In this document: piece after piece, positions 11,217 through 22,949 of the stretch
Layout of the letters: the number at the start of each line of letters is the position of its first letter
Numbering within the stretch: the first letter of the stretch is position 1
From: Daphnia carinata
Lineage: Eukaryota > Arthropoda > Branchiopoda > Diplostraca > Daphniidae
DNA length: 64,000 nt
Assembly: GCF_022539665.2 (NCBI RefSeq)
Contig: NC_081331.1
Coordinates: 8,711,534 to 8,775,533, forward strand
Direction of reading: 5' to 3'
Translations under genes and position numbers: made by a program
Notes under the pieces: generated by a model
What the model saw: the letters and a program-made list of their open reading frames with translations, nothing else
Told to the model about the DNA's origin: nothing
The model's database searches: none

Positions 11217-11393
11217 TCGTCGGCGATCTTCTTCCCATAGGAGTCCATTTTCCAGGTACGATCTGATGTCTTGACATAACGGGTCGTCCTTCTGCTCCTG
11301 AACTATGCTGTCGGCGTCTTTCGGATGTACTTGGACGGCTGCTACTGGTATCCGCCATAGGAAATCGGCATTCTCGTTGACTCGCCCCGGTCG

Positions 11394-13460
11394 TTATTGT
11401 ACCGTATACTTGAGGTTGCCGAGCGTAATTGCCAATCTTCCCAATCGGCCTGTTTCGTCTTTGAAGGTCTGCAACCATTGCATTGGGCGGTGGTCGCTCA
11501 CGATCACGAACGGCTCGTCTTGTAGGTAGTATTTGAATCGTTTGACTCCGAAGATTAAGGCGGCTGCGTCCTTCTCTACCGTAGAATATTTCCTTTCTCT
11601 GTCGTTTAGGTGCCTGTTGGCATAGGCAATCGGCTGGTCTCTTCCGTTGATTTCTTGGGAGAGGACGGTTCTAGTCCGTAGTCGCTCGCATCGGTGAAGA
11701 TGATGAATTCTTTGCTGAAGTCCGGATATGCCAACACGGGTTTGGTGATTAAACTTTTCCTTAGGGCTTCGAAAGATTTTTCCTCCTCTGGGCCCTACTT
11801 GATTTCGTCTTTTGGCTGTCCTTTTGTTTGTATTAGAAGTGGATGTGCGATAGTTGAAAATTTCTCGATGAATCGCCGATAGTATGAGGCTAATCCTAGG
11901 AATGATTGTAGCTCTCTTACGGTGCAAGGACGTTTGTAGTTGGCGATTGCCTCGATTTTGCTAGGGTCGGGAGCGACCCCGTCCGCCGATATGATGTGTC
12001 CTAGGTAGTGTACTTTATTTTGCAGAAATTTGCACTTTGACAATTTAAGTTTTAAATTAGCTTTTTCTAATAATCCAAAGATTTCTTGTAGATGTTTGAC
12101 GTGTTCTTCGATGGTAGTCGAGAAGACTATGATGTCGTCCAGGTAGACCAGACAACTCTTCCCGAGGACACTAGATAGTACGAAGTTCATTAATCGTTGG
12201 AACGTTCCTGGAGCGTTGGTTAGCCCAAATGCAAGTCTATTCCATTCGTATAAATTATTGTCGACGATAAACGCGGTTTTTTCTTTGGATTGTTCTTCCA
12301 TTTCGATTTGTCAATAACCTGACGCGAGGTCGAGGGTGGAGAAAAGTTTTTGTCCTTGCAGCAAGTCCAGGACGTCGTCGATTCTCGGTAGCGGGAATGA
12401 ATCTTTTTTTGTTATCGCGTTCAGCTTTCTGTAGGCGATGCATAATCTTTCTTCTCCTGATTTTTTCGTACCAAAACGATGGCTGATGCCCATGGTGAAA
12501 CAGAGGGTTTGATGATGTCGTTTTTGAGTAACTCCTGGATGATTTTTTCCGCGACTTCCTTTTGTCGTGGAGAGTTTCGATAGGGCCGTGAGCGGATGGG
12601 TCCTTTGTCTTGCGTGTCGATTGTGTGCTTGATTAGCCCTGTTTTCCCGAGGTCTTCTGTTTTGAAAGCGAATAGATGGATATGATTCGTAAGGAGTTCT
12701 AGCAATGCCTGCTTTTCTCGGTCTGGGATGGCTGCTAGGGCTTCCTTGAAGATGGTGGAGTCGGTGGGGGTATTTTGGTAGGAGCAGGAGGCGATGGCGT
12801 GTTGTGCCTTTTCTTCGGCAAAGACTACTTTTCCTAGTACTTGAAACGCGGGTATTGGGATTTGCTTGTTGGTCTCGTTGATGACGACTATGCGGAATAA
12901 TCCATTTCCCTGTTTCTTCGAAACAAACGGGTCGAGTCGGATTACCTTCGGGAGTTCCGGAGCAGATATAAATGAGCAGGCGATATTCGGGGGTAGCTTT
13001 CCGCCCCCCCCCCGTTCGCTCTCCACCACTTGTGCGGTGTATGGAGAGATGGTGATTTTTTGCGGAGTAATCATAACGGGTTCGTGAGGTGATTGATCGG
13101 GTCTTCTCATCCGATAGATCGTCCGCTCACGGCCGTCGAACATAAACTTGTGGCCGTAGAGTGCGTCTAAACCTAGTACGGAGCTCTCGGTGATACCGAC
13201 CACTACGATGAACGATTGGGTTAAGAGATCGGGACATTCTTCGTCCACTAGTTGGAATGTAAGGGTGACTGTGCCCTGAGTTTTTAAGCGCCTGTTATTT
13301 ATATCATATAGCTCTACTGCAACCTCTGGAGAGAAATTTACGACGTTTCCACAAAGTTCTGAATATAATTTGTTACTTAGTAGGCTTTTTCCTGCACCAC
13401 TGTCGAAAAGAGCTTCAAAGATCACTTCGCCTGCCTTTAAGGTGATTCTGGGGGTCCGAC
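11394..13460 (-). pseudogene. pol of the nested Gypsy element: protease, RT, RNase H
   Basis: The aspartic protease begins near 13425 with LFDSGAGKS, so the catalytic DSG is intact. RT follows from about 12600: the SPWAS segment, then a one-base slip in an A run near 12465, then a Trp-to-TGA change at 12316-12314 inside the conserved box after DLASGY, then the YLDD catalytic site near 12125. RNase H sits near 11660-11400 in a shifted frame, with the EKDA and SDHR acidic motifs visible. These breaks mean no continuous polyprotein is possible from this copy. The gene lies between gag and integrase, as usual for Ty3/Gypsy. Confidence 0.88.
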
Positions 13461-13537
13461 TTTATTCTGCACACTTTGTACGTACTGGCGGGGCTTAGGA
13501 GCGTTTCCACCGGTTGGCCCGTCGCGTCTATCGGTGG

Positions 13538-15592
13538 TTACTCGTTTAACTTCCCGTTGAAGGGATTACTTGTCGGCGGATTGCCCAGCGGTGGTGGTGG
13601 GTACTGCGGCGTCTGTTGCTGCGGTTGTCTTGGTGGCTGCTGGTGATATTCCCTTTGCTGCTGGTTACTCGCAGTCGGATGTTGCTGTACCGGTGGGGGC
13701 TGGTTGGGTTGAGTGCGGTAGGTGTTGCTGGTGTGTCCCCTGCGTCCGCAATTCTCGCATGCAAGCCTCATTCGGTACTGTCTTGCTGCACAGTCTTTGG
13801 TGTCGTGATCGTACATGTTGTGGTAGGTGCAATAATTATCCGAGGTCTCGGGGTTACGTGGTTCCTTTCTTTCAGCGTATCTTCGTCCTTCCTGGTTTTT
13901 TGCGAGTTCCGATCTTATTGCTTCTCTAACGAGGGATGCGATGTCGTCCTTTTTTACTGGTGGAGGTGGTACGCTGAAGCTCCCCGGATGGCCCCTTGCG
14001 TTAGCGAGTTCCAGCGCTAGGTCGTAACGTTCCGCTTTTTCAATCATCTGGTCGAAGGAGAAGTCCAGACAAAATAGTCGATCGTGTATTTGAGGCGCCA
14101 GTCCGTTCATGAATTTGTCCCTGCTTAACTGTTCGATGACTTCCTGGCTTACATTGGGATAGCCACCTCTCGCTAGTTTTTGGATTCGGTGTGCGAAATT
14201 TCTTATTGATTCTGCAGGCTCTCTTTTGCAGCTGTTGAACGACGTTCTGTATTTGTGTTCCATGTTTTTTCCCATGAATCTTTCTTTTAGGGCTCGCTTG
14301 ACGGTCTCGTAGCAGGTGACTTCGACTGGGTGGTTGAGTTGGAATTGTTCCATAAAGTCGCCCGCAGGCCCTACCAGTTTAGACCTTAGATACTTAATCT
14401 TTTTGGATTCTTCGAAATCGCCGATATCCATCGTGTTTTCAAAATGTCTGATCCATGAATTGAGGTCCACATTATCTCCTAGCTTGGAGAATACACTAAT
14501 TTGTGATAGCAGCCGCGTCGCTTGGATGTCGAGGTCGCTTATGTTTGACTGACGTTGCCCGTATACTTGTTGCGACTGGTACGCGCCAGTGGTCATATAA
14601 CTGGGTTGAGGGGCTGTTCTTGTGGACATGGCGGGATAATCTTGCTGTGGGGGCACGGTAGGGTTATTTGTCTGTCGTTGCCACGTAGCAGGGTTCGGTG
14701 TGGACGTATATTGTGGTGCGGGTGTGGGTTGACTGGAATTACGCCATAGGTTGGCCACAAAGCTCGCTGCTGCGTCTGTTGTCCAGTTGTTCCTGGTTAG
14801 GACTCGGAATACTGTGACTAGGTCGTCTTCTGAATCGTTTGTGCTACTACACCTTTCGCGGCGACGGTTTGATTCCATTGTGTTTGTAGCGTCGTGCCGT
14901 GTAGTTGTTATAAGTTGAGGGGTGAATGATACTCTCTTTGGGATCGGTGGTTGAGGGTACTCCGCGTTCGGCCTTGGCGTTTCTTTGTTCACAGCTCCCG
15001 TATTTGAGATTTCTTCCTCCGTGGTTTTCTTGTTAGGTTTATTAATGGCTCCGGTATCTCGTTCTTGGTTTGGCACGAACGGGTTTCCTGTTGCTCTGAT
15101 GGGATGTGGCGCGAAGGCTGAGTGTGGTCTGTCTGAACTAAAGCTGGCTAACTCTGGATTTGGTCGAGGGGTTGGATCGATTGGTGCTGGTTGAGTTGTT
15201 GCGTTGGCCGGTGAAAGCCTTGGGTAGATGCTTTCCGGCAGAGGTGTGAGAAGTGTTCGCAGATCCAAAAAATTGAAGAGCTCCCTTGGCGTGTAAAATT
15301 TTTCTCCGTGTGACCTTATGAGCGCTCGATATAACTGTTGAGTCTTTTCGTAGGGAAGTTCAGGTTGGCTATTCAAAGCTCTAAGGAATTGTATTTATAG
15401 TAAAATTTCTTCTTCTGGGACGTCTTCAAGCCGTAGATCGGCGTATTGTTTATTGAAACTTGGCGTTCCGCTTAGGTCCAATTTCGTTACTGAGAGGGTT
15501 TCTTGAAAAAATAATTTTGTGACGTCGTTTTTTGTTTCTTGCTGTTTGCGATCGTTTACTACTATTGATTGGGCTTTTCTTAGGACCTCCAA
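13538..15592 (-). pseudogene. gag of the nested Gypsy element (capsid and nucleocapsid)
   Basis: The main frame runs from about 15390 to 13538 (over 610 codons). A TAA at 15397-15395 separates it from an in-frame N-terminal stretch that starts near 15592, so the N-terminus is broken. The middle third has the retrotransposon capsid pattern (a helix-rich region with ALKERF-like and a C-terminal FMNGL-like motif). The C-terminus carries two metal-binding boxes. One is an unusual Cys-x2-His-x4-His-x4-Cys near 13840. The other is a classic Cys-x2-Cys-x4-His-x4-Cys knuckle near 13750 whose last Cys is Tyr (TAC). The tail is Gln/Pro-rich. It packages element RNA into particles. No ATG is seen for the long frame. 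Confidence 0.85.
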
Positions 15593-15994
15593 AGGGGGTG
15601 TTTCAATTTCGTCGACCTCTAGGTGAGTGGTTTCTTTCTCTCTAATGTTGTTCCACTGGCTAGAAGGTGATGTTCTTCTATTTCGTCTTCAGCTAGTAGA
15701 TTGGTGTTGGGTGAGTCGTTTTCTTGAGTGTTTTGTGGGTGGAGGATTGGGGAATAAATTATTTCACTTTTGGGCCTTTGGGCTTTTAGGTTTCTTTTAG
15801 AAGCGAGTCCAGTAACTATTTTTCCGGCACTTCGAAATACTTTTGTTCAATTATCCATCTACTTTTAAATTTAGCTATTTGGCGGCGTATTGTTGTTCAT
15901 AAAAATGGTGTCCGAAAAAATCAATAGATGGCGTTGACTGATGCGTCAAAAGTTGGGGGGGAAGAAAAAATGTCTTCCGCGGAGGCTTTGTGTT

Positions 15995-16012
15995 CGAATT
16001 TCACTGTCACCA
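15995..16012 (-). promoter_or_regulatory. Primer binding site of the nested Gypsy element
   Basis: On the minus strand TGGTGACAGTGAAATTCG starts one base after the LTR. It is complementary to a tRNA 3' end whose T-arm would read TTCGAAT. I could not name the tRNA. Confidence 0.65.
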
Positions 16013-16013
16013 A

Positions 16014-16420
16014 TGTAAAGCTTGGCCACAAATAGTGGAGAACAAGCTAGACAAAATAAAGATAGTTAGGAATGTTTTTACTTACAGTGGACGCATGACG
16101 AGAGCGGCGACTGGCGGTGGAGTGACACAACACAAGTGTAAGTATAACAAAGTTGTTATTGAACACACACACTTGGTACAGAGCACTGTTGCACTCCGAC
16201 TCACAAAACTGACTGGCTTTACGGATTTTTGGGGGGAACATTTTATAGGTAAGTAGAAGGTCGAATCGGTTAGCACTTCGGGAAGAGTAGAGAATTTTGC
16301 CGTGTAAATTTAACACAGAGGTGCGAAAAGGGACATGGCCGGTTCTCGGAGGTTAAAGTCCTCCATGGGAACCAATGTCGGTGTGGGGGGGGAAACGGTG
16401 CCGGCGGGTCGTTCCTTACA
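16014..16420 (-). repeat. 5' LTR of the nested Gypsy element
   Basis: 407 bp, TGTAAGG...TTTACA on the minus strand. A TATAAAA at 16247-16241 is the likely core promoter. It differs from the other LTR by about a dozen substitutions and two small indels. Confidence 0.92.
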
Positions 16421-16618
16421 AAAGCCCGACTCTGACAAGTCAGAGTGGTAGTTGGTAGTTAGTAATTTGGTTAGTAGTAGTTGAACAGTAGTCAAGTAGA
16501 CATTCATTACGTAGTTGTGCAATAGTTGTTCGATAGTTGATTGAGTTGTAACCTGTTGTTTAGTGCTGTATCTTGTGAAGTGAGTCCAGTAAACGAACCT
16601 TAACCCAGAGTTGTTACA
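16421..16618 (+). repeat. 3' LTR of the small element, right part
   Basis: Starts with the duplicated AAAG and then matches 3885-4078 to the TTACA terminus. ATAT follows at once. Confidence 0.9.
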
Positions 16619-16653
16619 ATATGTTCATTTGTGGTTTTTCTACTTGCTTTTCC

Positions 16654-16866
16654 TCAACGTGAAATTGGCCGACCGATTTGAATTTGCAGTTCTAATGGCT
16701 GTTCGTCTTCTAGGCTGCTACGTGGTATGATGTAATTAGATGACATCTGCAGTGGGTATTCGCCTTGTTTAAGAACCCAAACGAGTGTTTCTGTTGCCTT
16801 CAGTTGCGCCAAAACCCGACGATTTGCTTCATCGTCGGCAAACTGTGATTCTAAAAACGGAAATTT
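16654..16866 (-). CDS. Unidentified terminal exon
   Basis: On the minus strand a pyrimidine-rich acceptor ending TGCAG is followed at 16866 by 70 open codons and a TGA at 16656-16654. The composition is protein-like and soluble (…LKATETLVWVLKQGEYPLQ…), unlike the surrounding AT-rich sequence. No upstream exon was found, and the small LTR element ends only 35 bases away, so it may be the surviving end of an interrupted gene. I do not recognise the family. Confidence 0.4.
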   Translation of the reverse strand, partial: KFPFLESQFADDEANRRVLAQLKATETLVWVLKQGEYPLQMSSNYIIPRSSLEDEQPLELQIQIGRPISR

Positions 16867-19112
16867 CTGCACAATAACAGGAAAGGTGTATAGTTCACGC
16901 TTACCAAAACTGCCTTAGTGAAAATGCATCAAAACGCACGCGATAAATACGGGTTGGTGGCCCATGCCACCGTGTTATATTCGGACCGTAAATTAGATGA
17001 TGTATGTTGTTGATAGGTTTCGCGTTAACGAATAACCAATTGAATTTTTCAAAAAATAATAAAAAATGCTCCAAAATTTTATTTGCTGACTCGTATGTAC
17101 TACACTGGGAAAACGATTATTATTTTACTAATGCAATCGGTTGTCACACCATATTTAAACCATATTTACACGGATTCATTCTTCTTTTCATTTATACAAT
17201 CTCAAATATATTTTTAACCATGTGAAAAAAAACATGCTTTCCTTAAACGGACAAGGGTCTTTGATAATGAGATGCATTCCCATTTATTTTTCCATTCATT
17301 CACAAAGTTGCAAAGTAATTCGGTTCGGGTGCGCAGTTCAGTTTTGCGCAACTGTGTATCCCAGCAAGCAAACAGGAAATAGAATATAGTCAAAAGCAAT
17401 AATTAGATTGCGTTACACAACAAGGCCTGTGATCTAAAACGAGATTAGCAGAAATAACAGCAGGTAAGGCAATTCTGTTTTTGCAATACTTTTGATATTC
17501 ATGAATTTCATGTGCCACAATCATATAGTAACCATTTCTGGACTTAAGATAGCTAATGATATCCAGTTGAATGTGCAAAGCAGCTCTCTGATTTGAAGTA
17601 CTGCTTTTGCTTTTGCGTTGTTGCTTAAAGAACTGGAGTTACCATTTTAAGAATTATAAATTTTTCTAAGATATATTTTAATAATGTTGTATTGAAAATT
17701 ACTTGCTATGCTTGGCATCCTGTGACTGGTCCTGAATAACATTATGCATTTCCTTCAACAAAATTCCACTTATTAAAATTAACTTTTACTAACTAAAATT
17801 AATACATTTTAATAATAATGAACATATATAGTTGTGTTGCTGTATTTTTCCATGTGGAATAAATGTAGCAAAAAAAAAACGCCTCATGAATCAGCGAGGC
17901 ATTATTTTTCCTTTTCGCCGGACATTTTTTTTCTGGCCACCTATGCCTTCGTGGGTAATTTTTTTTTTTTGTTTTGTCTTTTCTCCTATGTGCATTTTTC
18001 ATGTAGGAAAAGTTTACAGATTTGTATAAGGGTATAAGTAATAAATAAACCGCCCACATAGGCGAAAGACAAAAATGAAAAATACAAAATGCAACACACA
18101 CAAAAAATAAATAAACAAAAAAAAACGGTCATTTTTTCCCGGTCGCATAGAATGTACTGTGTGTATAAGTAGTAATATAAGTAAAAAATTAATAAACGAT
18201 AAAATTGTTATTAAATATTCAGCTTAAACACATTTGAACACATCACTTTCATTTGGGAAAATGCATATAGGCGGCTGGGCAAAAATGACCTGCCGAAAAA
18301 AAAAGAATAGAAGAAAAAAAAGTATATTCCGTTGCAATAGATTCTACCACGTTTGAACGGCATCAGGTGTGCTTAGCCCTCTGATATCGATTTCATGTAT
18401 TGGGAGTCTGAAATGCCAAAATAATTATAGGGATATAGTATACCGCTAGATATCACAACTCTATTAAGACCAATGTATTTTTCAAAATGTAGTCGAACAT
18501 GGCTACGGTGATAAAAGGTGCTTTTTCCAAAGTTTCTGCAAATCGAGCTCGGCTCACCATTGCGTACCTTGTAATAATAATTATTCGAGTATCTGGCCCT
18601 CTTGAGCCATCCGCGTCTGGCGTCTGCCAGGACATTCCGAGGATTATGACCTTGTAGTGGCTTACAATTAATATGCAAATAAATTCCAAAGGCGGTAATA
18701 ACGAGAGGCCATATAATGTTTATTGTGGATGTAGCAGACGATTCAAAGCTATTGACTTCTGCTAGCGGCCGCACGGTTGTCTCAGCACTAGAACCGATTG
18801 TCAAAACCAAGAAAATAGGTTAATTTGTAGAAAATCCCCCATTCTCTAACTGTAGTAGAAAGTATTTTATGTATGCGAAAATGGACATAAAAAACCCATT
18901 AAACTTGGCAAGTAATTGATGGAAAACAAAGAGTGTCGTTGTATGAATATCGTTTGCCTTCTGAATTTTACCTTAGGTTCTTTCAGACCTGGGACACCTA
19001 AAGCAGTTTTTTTGTCTTCATCCCTGCTCCCCCAGACAAGTTGGGAAGGAAATGTCGGTGTGTAAGTTGGCTTGTTAAAACTAATAAACTTTCTCGTTTT
19101 CCCGATATTTTA
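16867..19112. other. AT-rich, no gene recognised
   Basis: Homopolymer-rich sequence. A minus-strand open frame at 18810-18373 lacks an ATG and has an in-frame stop directly upstream; it contains a hydrophobic stretch but nothing recognisable. 17860-18140 is low complexity with poly-A and poly-T runs. Confidence 0.4.
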
Positions 19113-19496
19113 TCATGGCGAAGACAACATTTTTAACAATGGAAAGTAATGACCGAACTTTTTAACTGACAAGTTACTGCTATCATATGTTTCCGAGGTT
19201 TTCAAAAAAGAAACGATTTTCACCATGATTGTTTTCCGGGGTTCTACAAAATAGCAACACTCCCCCACGCGCAATTTTCTGGTAAGTAGCAAATGTTTGA
19301 CGTGTTCCATCAGTATCGCCATTGCGTAACCCTTTAACGCGGACTGCTCAGGATGTATTTCCTCGACCAATGTATAATCCAAACGTGCGCGAAGCTCTTC
19401 GCGTCTACTGCTAGATCGAATACCATCACCTATTTCTTGATAACCTACTTTACTTTGCAGTACGGAAAGGCCTGCCTCTTGCTGAGTGTCGTTCTT
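19113..19496 (-). CDS. Unidentified exon-like open frame
   Basis: On the minus strand the frame is open from about 19496 to a TGA at 19115-19113, about 127 codons, without an ATG at its start. The composition is that of a soluble, helix-rich protein (SSSRREELRARLDY, then PEQSALKGYAMAILMEHVKHLL). That looks like real coding sequence, probably a last exon, but no partner exon could be placed and I do not recognise the family. Confidence 0.4.
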   Translation of the reverse strand, partial: KNDTQQEAGLSVLQSKVGYQEIGDGIRSSSRREELRARLDYTLVEEIHPEQSALKGYAMAILMEHVKHLLLTRKLRVGECCYFVEPRKTIMVKIVSFLKTSETYDSSNLSVKKFGHYFPLLKMLSSP

Positions 19497-20225
19497 CCAT
19501 TAATTCTTCAACCAACAGATGGCGTGCCAAAAGGTAAGTCGGAATCATTAAGACTGCCAAATATCTGCAGAAGCTTTTATGTAATGATCCTAAATTAACG
19601 ATATGCTTTCTAAAAGATGTAACGTTTGGTTGTGACCCCATTTATTTTTGTTCGTTTGGATTCACGCAAAATGAAACCACTACAAGTAGCATCCAAAGTA
19701 GAAAGTACGGTAAAAATCTATTGTTTTTCAGTTTCGATAAATTCGTTAAGCTGACCATGTGCAGTCATCGCGTACACTATCTTAATTGGATCGTTCAAGT
19801 GTTTCTTTAAGTTGGTGGTAATGTTCAAACAAGCAAACTTACGTATAGTAGTCTTACGCAACTACAGTGGTCAATAGTTTTATGGTTCACTGAAATTTAT
19901 CGCTATCGTTGTGCAAGTTTTAATAATTTGAGGGCTATTTTAACCTATGGACTGGTTCACGTGATAAGATTTGAACACAAGACTTACATGATTTTAGTGC
20001 ACATCGGTAGGAATATTTGTTTTGTGACATGTATGGGGAAACTCTCTTATATGATTGACATGGCGGCTAATCTATACTTTTCCATTACTAGAATGCTGCA
20101 CGTGCGTGCAGAACACCACATTGAAGAAGCATATATCCACGTGATTTTAGGTGTCAACAAAAAAACGACCGGCTGTCATTGGTTCGAAATAGAAGTTAAA
20201 TTTCCATCTATCTGTACACGTGAAT

Positions 20226-20234
20226 TATATAAAT
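20226..20234 (+). promoter_or_regulatory. TATA box of the DOMON gene
   Basis: TATATAAAT lies about 40 bases before the likely transcription start near 20265. A 5' untranslated exon then ends at a CAG/GTAAGT donor near 20333, and its intron ends at TTTTAG just before 20414, five bases before the ATG. Confidence 0.6.
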
Positions 20235-20418
20235 CGTGTGGCACAGTAGGGGATAAATAGCATCGCGCTTCCTGTTCCGTTTCGAGCCAGTTGTCTTATT
20301 ACTTCAGTTACTCCAAGAGCCGTCACCTACTTCAGTAAGTGCTAACATGATTGATTTATATCATTATTTGAGAAAATAGTGTGGTTTACCTTACGAGACA
20401 TTTTTATTTTAGAAAACC

Positions 20419-21786
20419 ATGAAACTTTTGTTTGCTTTCGCATGCTTGCTTGCCGTTTCTAGAGCGCAAACGACAAACTATCCATACAGTGCTTATTTAG
20501 ACACAGATGGGTATTTTCTGCTGAAGTGGGATGTTCGCTCAATTCAGGGGGATATCGAAATGCAGTTTGTGGTAAACGCTACAGGATGGGTGAGCTTGCT
20601 CATCGCTTCCGAGGACGGATCCTATGCCGACGTGATTTTTGGTGGCTATAATGAAGCGACAACTTATGGCTACTACGCTGTAACAAAAACTACATTTAAA
20701 AAGTTTTCTTTTGCAAGATCACGACGTCTACGATCATATTTTGTAGGACATGCATTGCAATTTACTCGCTGGACCATCTCATACAGTCCCGATAAATGAT
20801 GAAAGCCCAGATTTGGTTTTCCAGAGCGCAACGTACGATGCGCCCTATACCACATTGACAGTTAAACGGTCCATTTATACGGGAGATAAGGATGACGTTG
20901 CGATTCGCGTAAGTCTTATTTGGCTGTCAATTCTAAATTTACAAACAACTAAAACGCAGAAAATTGTATATAAATGTTTGAGCTCCTAATTTTTTCCTGC
21001 CGGCAACGTAACGTGACGAGCTGTTACCTCCTGCATACCGCCGTTTGGTAGAAAATCTGTTGCTTTTGTTTCCGTAATTTAAAACGTTGAACCAAAACGA
21101 AAGTTTTGTCCTCATTTAATTTAACTTGTTTTTCGTGCATATTTTATTATTAAATTGAATAGCATTATCGAAGCGCTTCATATTCATAAGTTTGCTCTTT
21201 ATATTTACGTAACCTTTAATGATAAATTATTCGCATTACTCACTATGGACTTAGGCAGTGGGAAATTAAAACTCACACTTCGAAAAGGAAATGACTTTTT
21301 AGTTGCCAATTATACTTGCAAGAAGTTATAATGCTTGCAAATAAAAAAAAAAGGTTATTTAACAAAAAATGGGTTTCAGTGAATAGCATAAGACAAAAAG
21401 GATTTTATCGCTCCTCGCCATGTATTTAAAAAAGAAACTAGCCTATTTCGATAAAGCCGTTCGACTAACTAAAAAAGTGTGTACAGCAAACACTTAACAG
21501 AAGTCAAGTTAAATTTTTCATATCAGTTATGCCACTTATTTAAAGCAACAGAATCGAAACGTTTAAATAGTTTATCAATCGAATAAATTACGGTATACAA
21601 CAAAATAGCTACAGCCACGCATGTTGACAGATGGAAAAAACTACGATAGACAATTGTTATATAACTAACATTGGATTATTGCAGGCCGGACCTCTCTTAC
21701 TTGGGTGGTCTTTCAGCGATACGGACACCTCTACCGTTCCCCACACTAACGCCGGATTTGCTTCCCTAGCCCTTATTCCCGCTTAA
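20419..21786 (+). CDS. Secreted DOMON-domain protein, three exons
   Basis: Exons 20419-20679, 20747-20908 and 21685-21786 join in phase 0 to give 174 residues. The first intron is 67 bp (GTAACA...TTGTAG) and the second 776 bp (GTAAGT...TTGCAG). Residues 1-16 are a signal peptide (KLLFAFACLLAVSRA). The rest is a single DOMON fold, a heme- or sugar-binding beta-sandwich seen in dopamine beta-hydroxylase relatives: DGYFLLKWDV near 29, ATGWVSLLIA near 54, YADVIFGGYN near 69, then TNAGFASLALIPA at the end. No copper-oxygenase or membrane segment follows, so it is a stand-alone secreted form. Its ligand is unknown. Reading straight through the first intron instead gives a stop at 20797, so the splice is needed. 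Confidence 0.8.
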
Positions 21787-22767
21787 CAGCTTAGTCGACG
21801 ATTAACTTCAAAACCTTTCCTTACATTATGTTTTCATGATCACCATATTCTTGAAGCAACTTTCCATAGCTTTTGATGGTGATTCGTGTTTTGGCCAATT
21901 TTACTTTAAGCGGGATCGAAATTTCAAATGATGAATGAATACAATGTAGTCTACAATTTTAATGCGGTGTTCTCACATTTCTCCTCATACCATACAGTGC
22001 TCGCCAGCACAATTGTATCACCTGCGAATTTTGGTGTTAAACCCGTGTGAGATAGGTCTAAAGGTATGCCGCGGGAAGGGACAATGTAAGCGGGCCCGTA
22101 CATAACGTTAAGCTTACCCAAGCCTTGAGTTAGCTTGGATAGTGACCGCTACAACCCCTCCAAGTTAACGGTTCCAAGCGTAAATTTGTTAGGATTTAAG
22201 CTTGGGTATTCAAGCTAACCTAGACCCGCGTGTTTTGTTTGAAAATGTTCATAGTATTCGAAAACAACCTCCTTGCAGGTAGGCACCTTAGGGAAAGCAG
22301 TCTCTCTCGCTTAGACGAGATAGAAGGGAGTCGGTATGGTAAGTACGAGATAGTACCGTTGTCTTTCCCCATAGCTTGCAACACTTTTTGCGTTACTTTC
22401 GCCATGAAGCAACCACCTTGATGTGCTGTTTTCAAGGAGCACCGGCATGTGGACGATTGCGCCCTTTGACAAATGCTCCCCCCGACTTTCCTGCAGTTGC
22501 CCTTTTGACTCTTGCCCCCCAAAATTAATGCCCCCACCTAACGAATGCCCCCTTAACTAATACCCCTTGTAAAAAATAAAAATTGAGTTTATTATAAGAA
22601 TGAAAATCGAATGAACACCCCCATAATTTTTTTTTTACTTTTTCGTAAAAAAACGTGTCAGTAAAATATAATTGGCAACTATCTTGCGATTGTTTTCGTT
22701 GTTATTGTTAAAGACGTCTGCTACTGGCCTTTTGATACTGTCGTCAAATAAAATAAAAATGAAATAA
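21787..22767. other. No gene recognised
   Basis: Holds scattered inverted bits (AAGCTTACCCAAGC near 22110) and a run of TGCCCCC repeats at about 22465-22560. No splice-supported exon. Confidence 0.4.
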
Positions 22768-22936
22768 TTCGTGTTAGTTGAATTTCGTGGGTTCCCTAGC
22801 GGTTTTCACAGTGTTGCTCCAAGTTTTGGTAAAGTTCTTGTTTATTCTTTGGTCGATTTAGAGACGAAGATCGTGTTACTTGTTGTCCTCACTTGTATTC
22901 TTTCATTCAGAGTTAAATACAAAAGCGTATGTGACA
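22768..22936 (+). repeat. Partial 5' LTR of the third Gypsy element
   Basis: From about 22768 it matches the solo LTR at 43275-43442 (GTTAGTTGA, TTTTCACAGTGTTGCTCCAAG, ending GTGACA). The upstream 230 bases of the LTR are missing. TGGTGAAGACGCAGCC at 22939 is the likely primer binding site. Confidence 0.8.
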
Positions 22937-22949
22937 ATTGGTGAAGACG

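Larger units (their letters stand above)
6161..16420 (-). mobile_element. Nested Ty3/Gypsy retrotransposon with envelope-like and accessory frames
   Basis: A 10,260-bp element read on the minus strand. LTRs are 16014-16420 (5') and 6161-6564 (3'), about 3% different and mostly by transitions, so insertion is fairly recent. The 4-bp duplication AAAG flanks it exactly. Order in its own direction: LTR, primer binding site, gag, protease, RT, RNase H, integrase, envelope-like region, repeat-bearing spacer, accessory zinc frame, LTR. It sits inside the 3' LTR of the small element. Several stops and frameshifts show this copy cannot make all its proteins. Confidence 0.95.
3780..16618 (+). mobile_element. 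Small LTR retrotransposon, later split by a nested Gypsy element
   Basis: The 5' LTR (3780-4078, TG...CA) and the 3' LTR (6056-6160 plus 16425-16618) are each 299 bp and near identical. The 4-bp sequence ATAT lies directly before 3780 (3776-3779) and directly after 16618 (16619-16622), a target-site duplication that fixes the ends. The internal part is only about 2 kb (4079-6055) and has no recognisable protease, RT or integrase, so the copy is non-autonomous or internally deleted. The larger Gypsy element inserted into its 3' LTR, duplicating AAAG (6157-6160 and 16421-16424), so this one is the older of the pair. Confidence 0.9.

Noticed and set aside
13570-14020. Plus-strand hydrophobic frames opposite gag
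   Set aside because: They are antisense to the Gln/Pro-rich tail and zinc region of gag.
17799-18101. Minus-strand 100-codon frame with hydrophobic stretches
   Set aside because: It lies in homopolymer-rich sequence with no splice or family support.
20680-20799. Continuation of the DOMON frame to the stop at 20797
   Set aside because: It replaces the conserved end of the domain; splicing at 20680/20746 restores it in frame.
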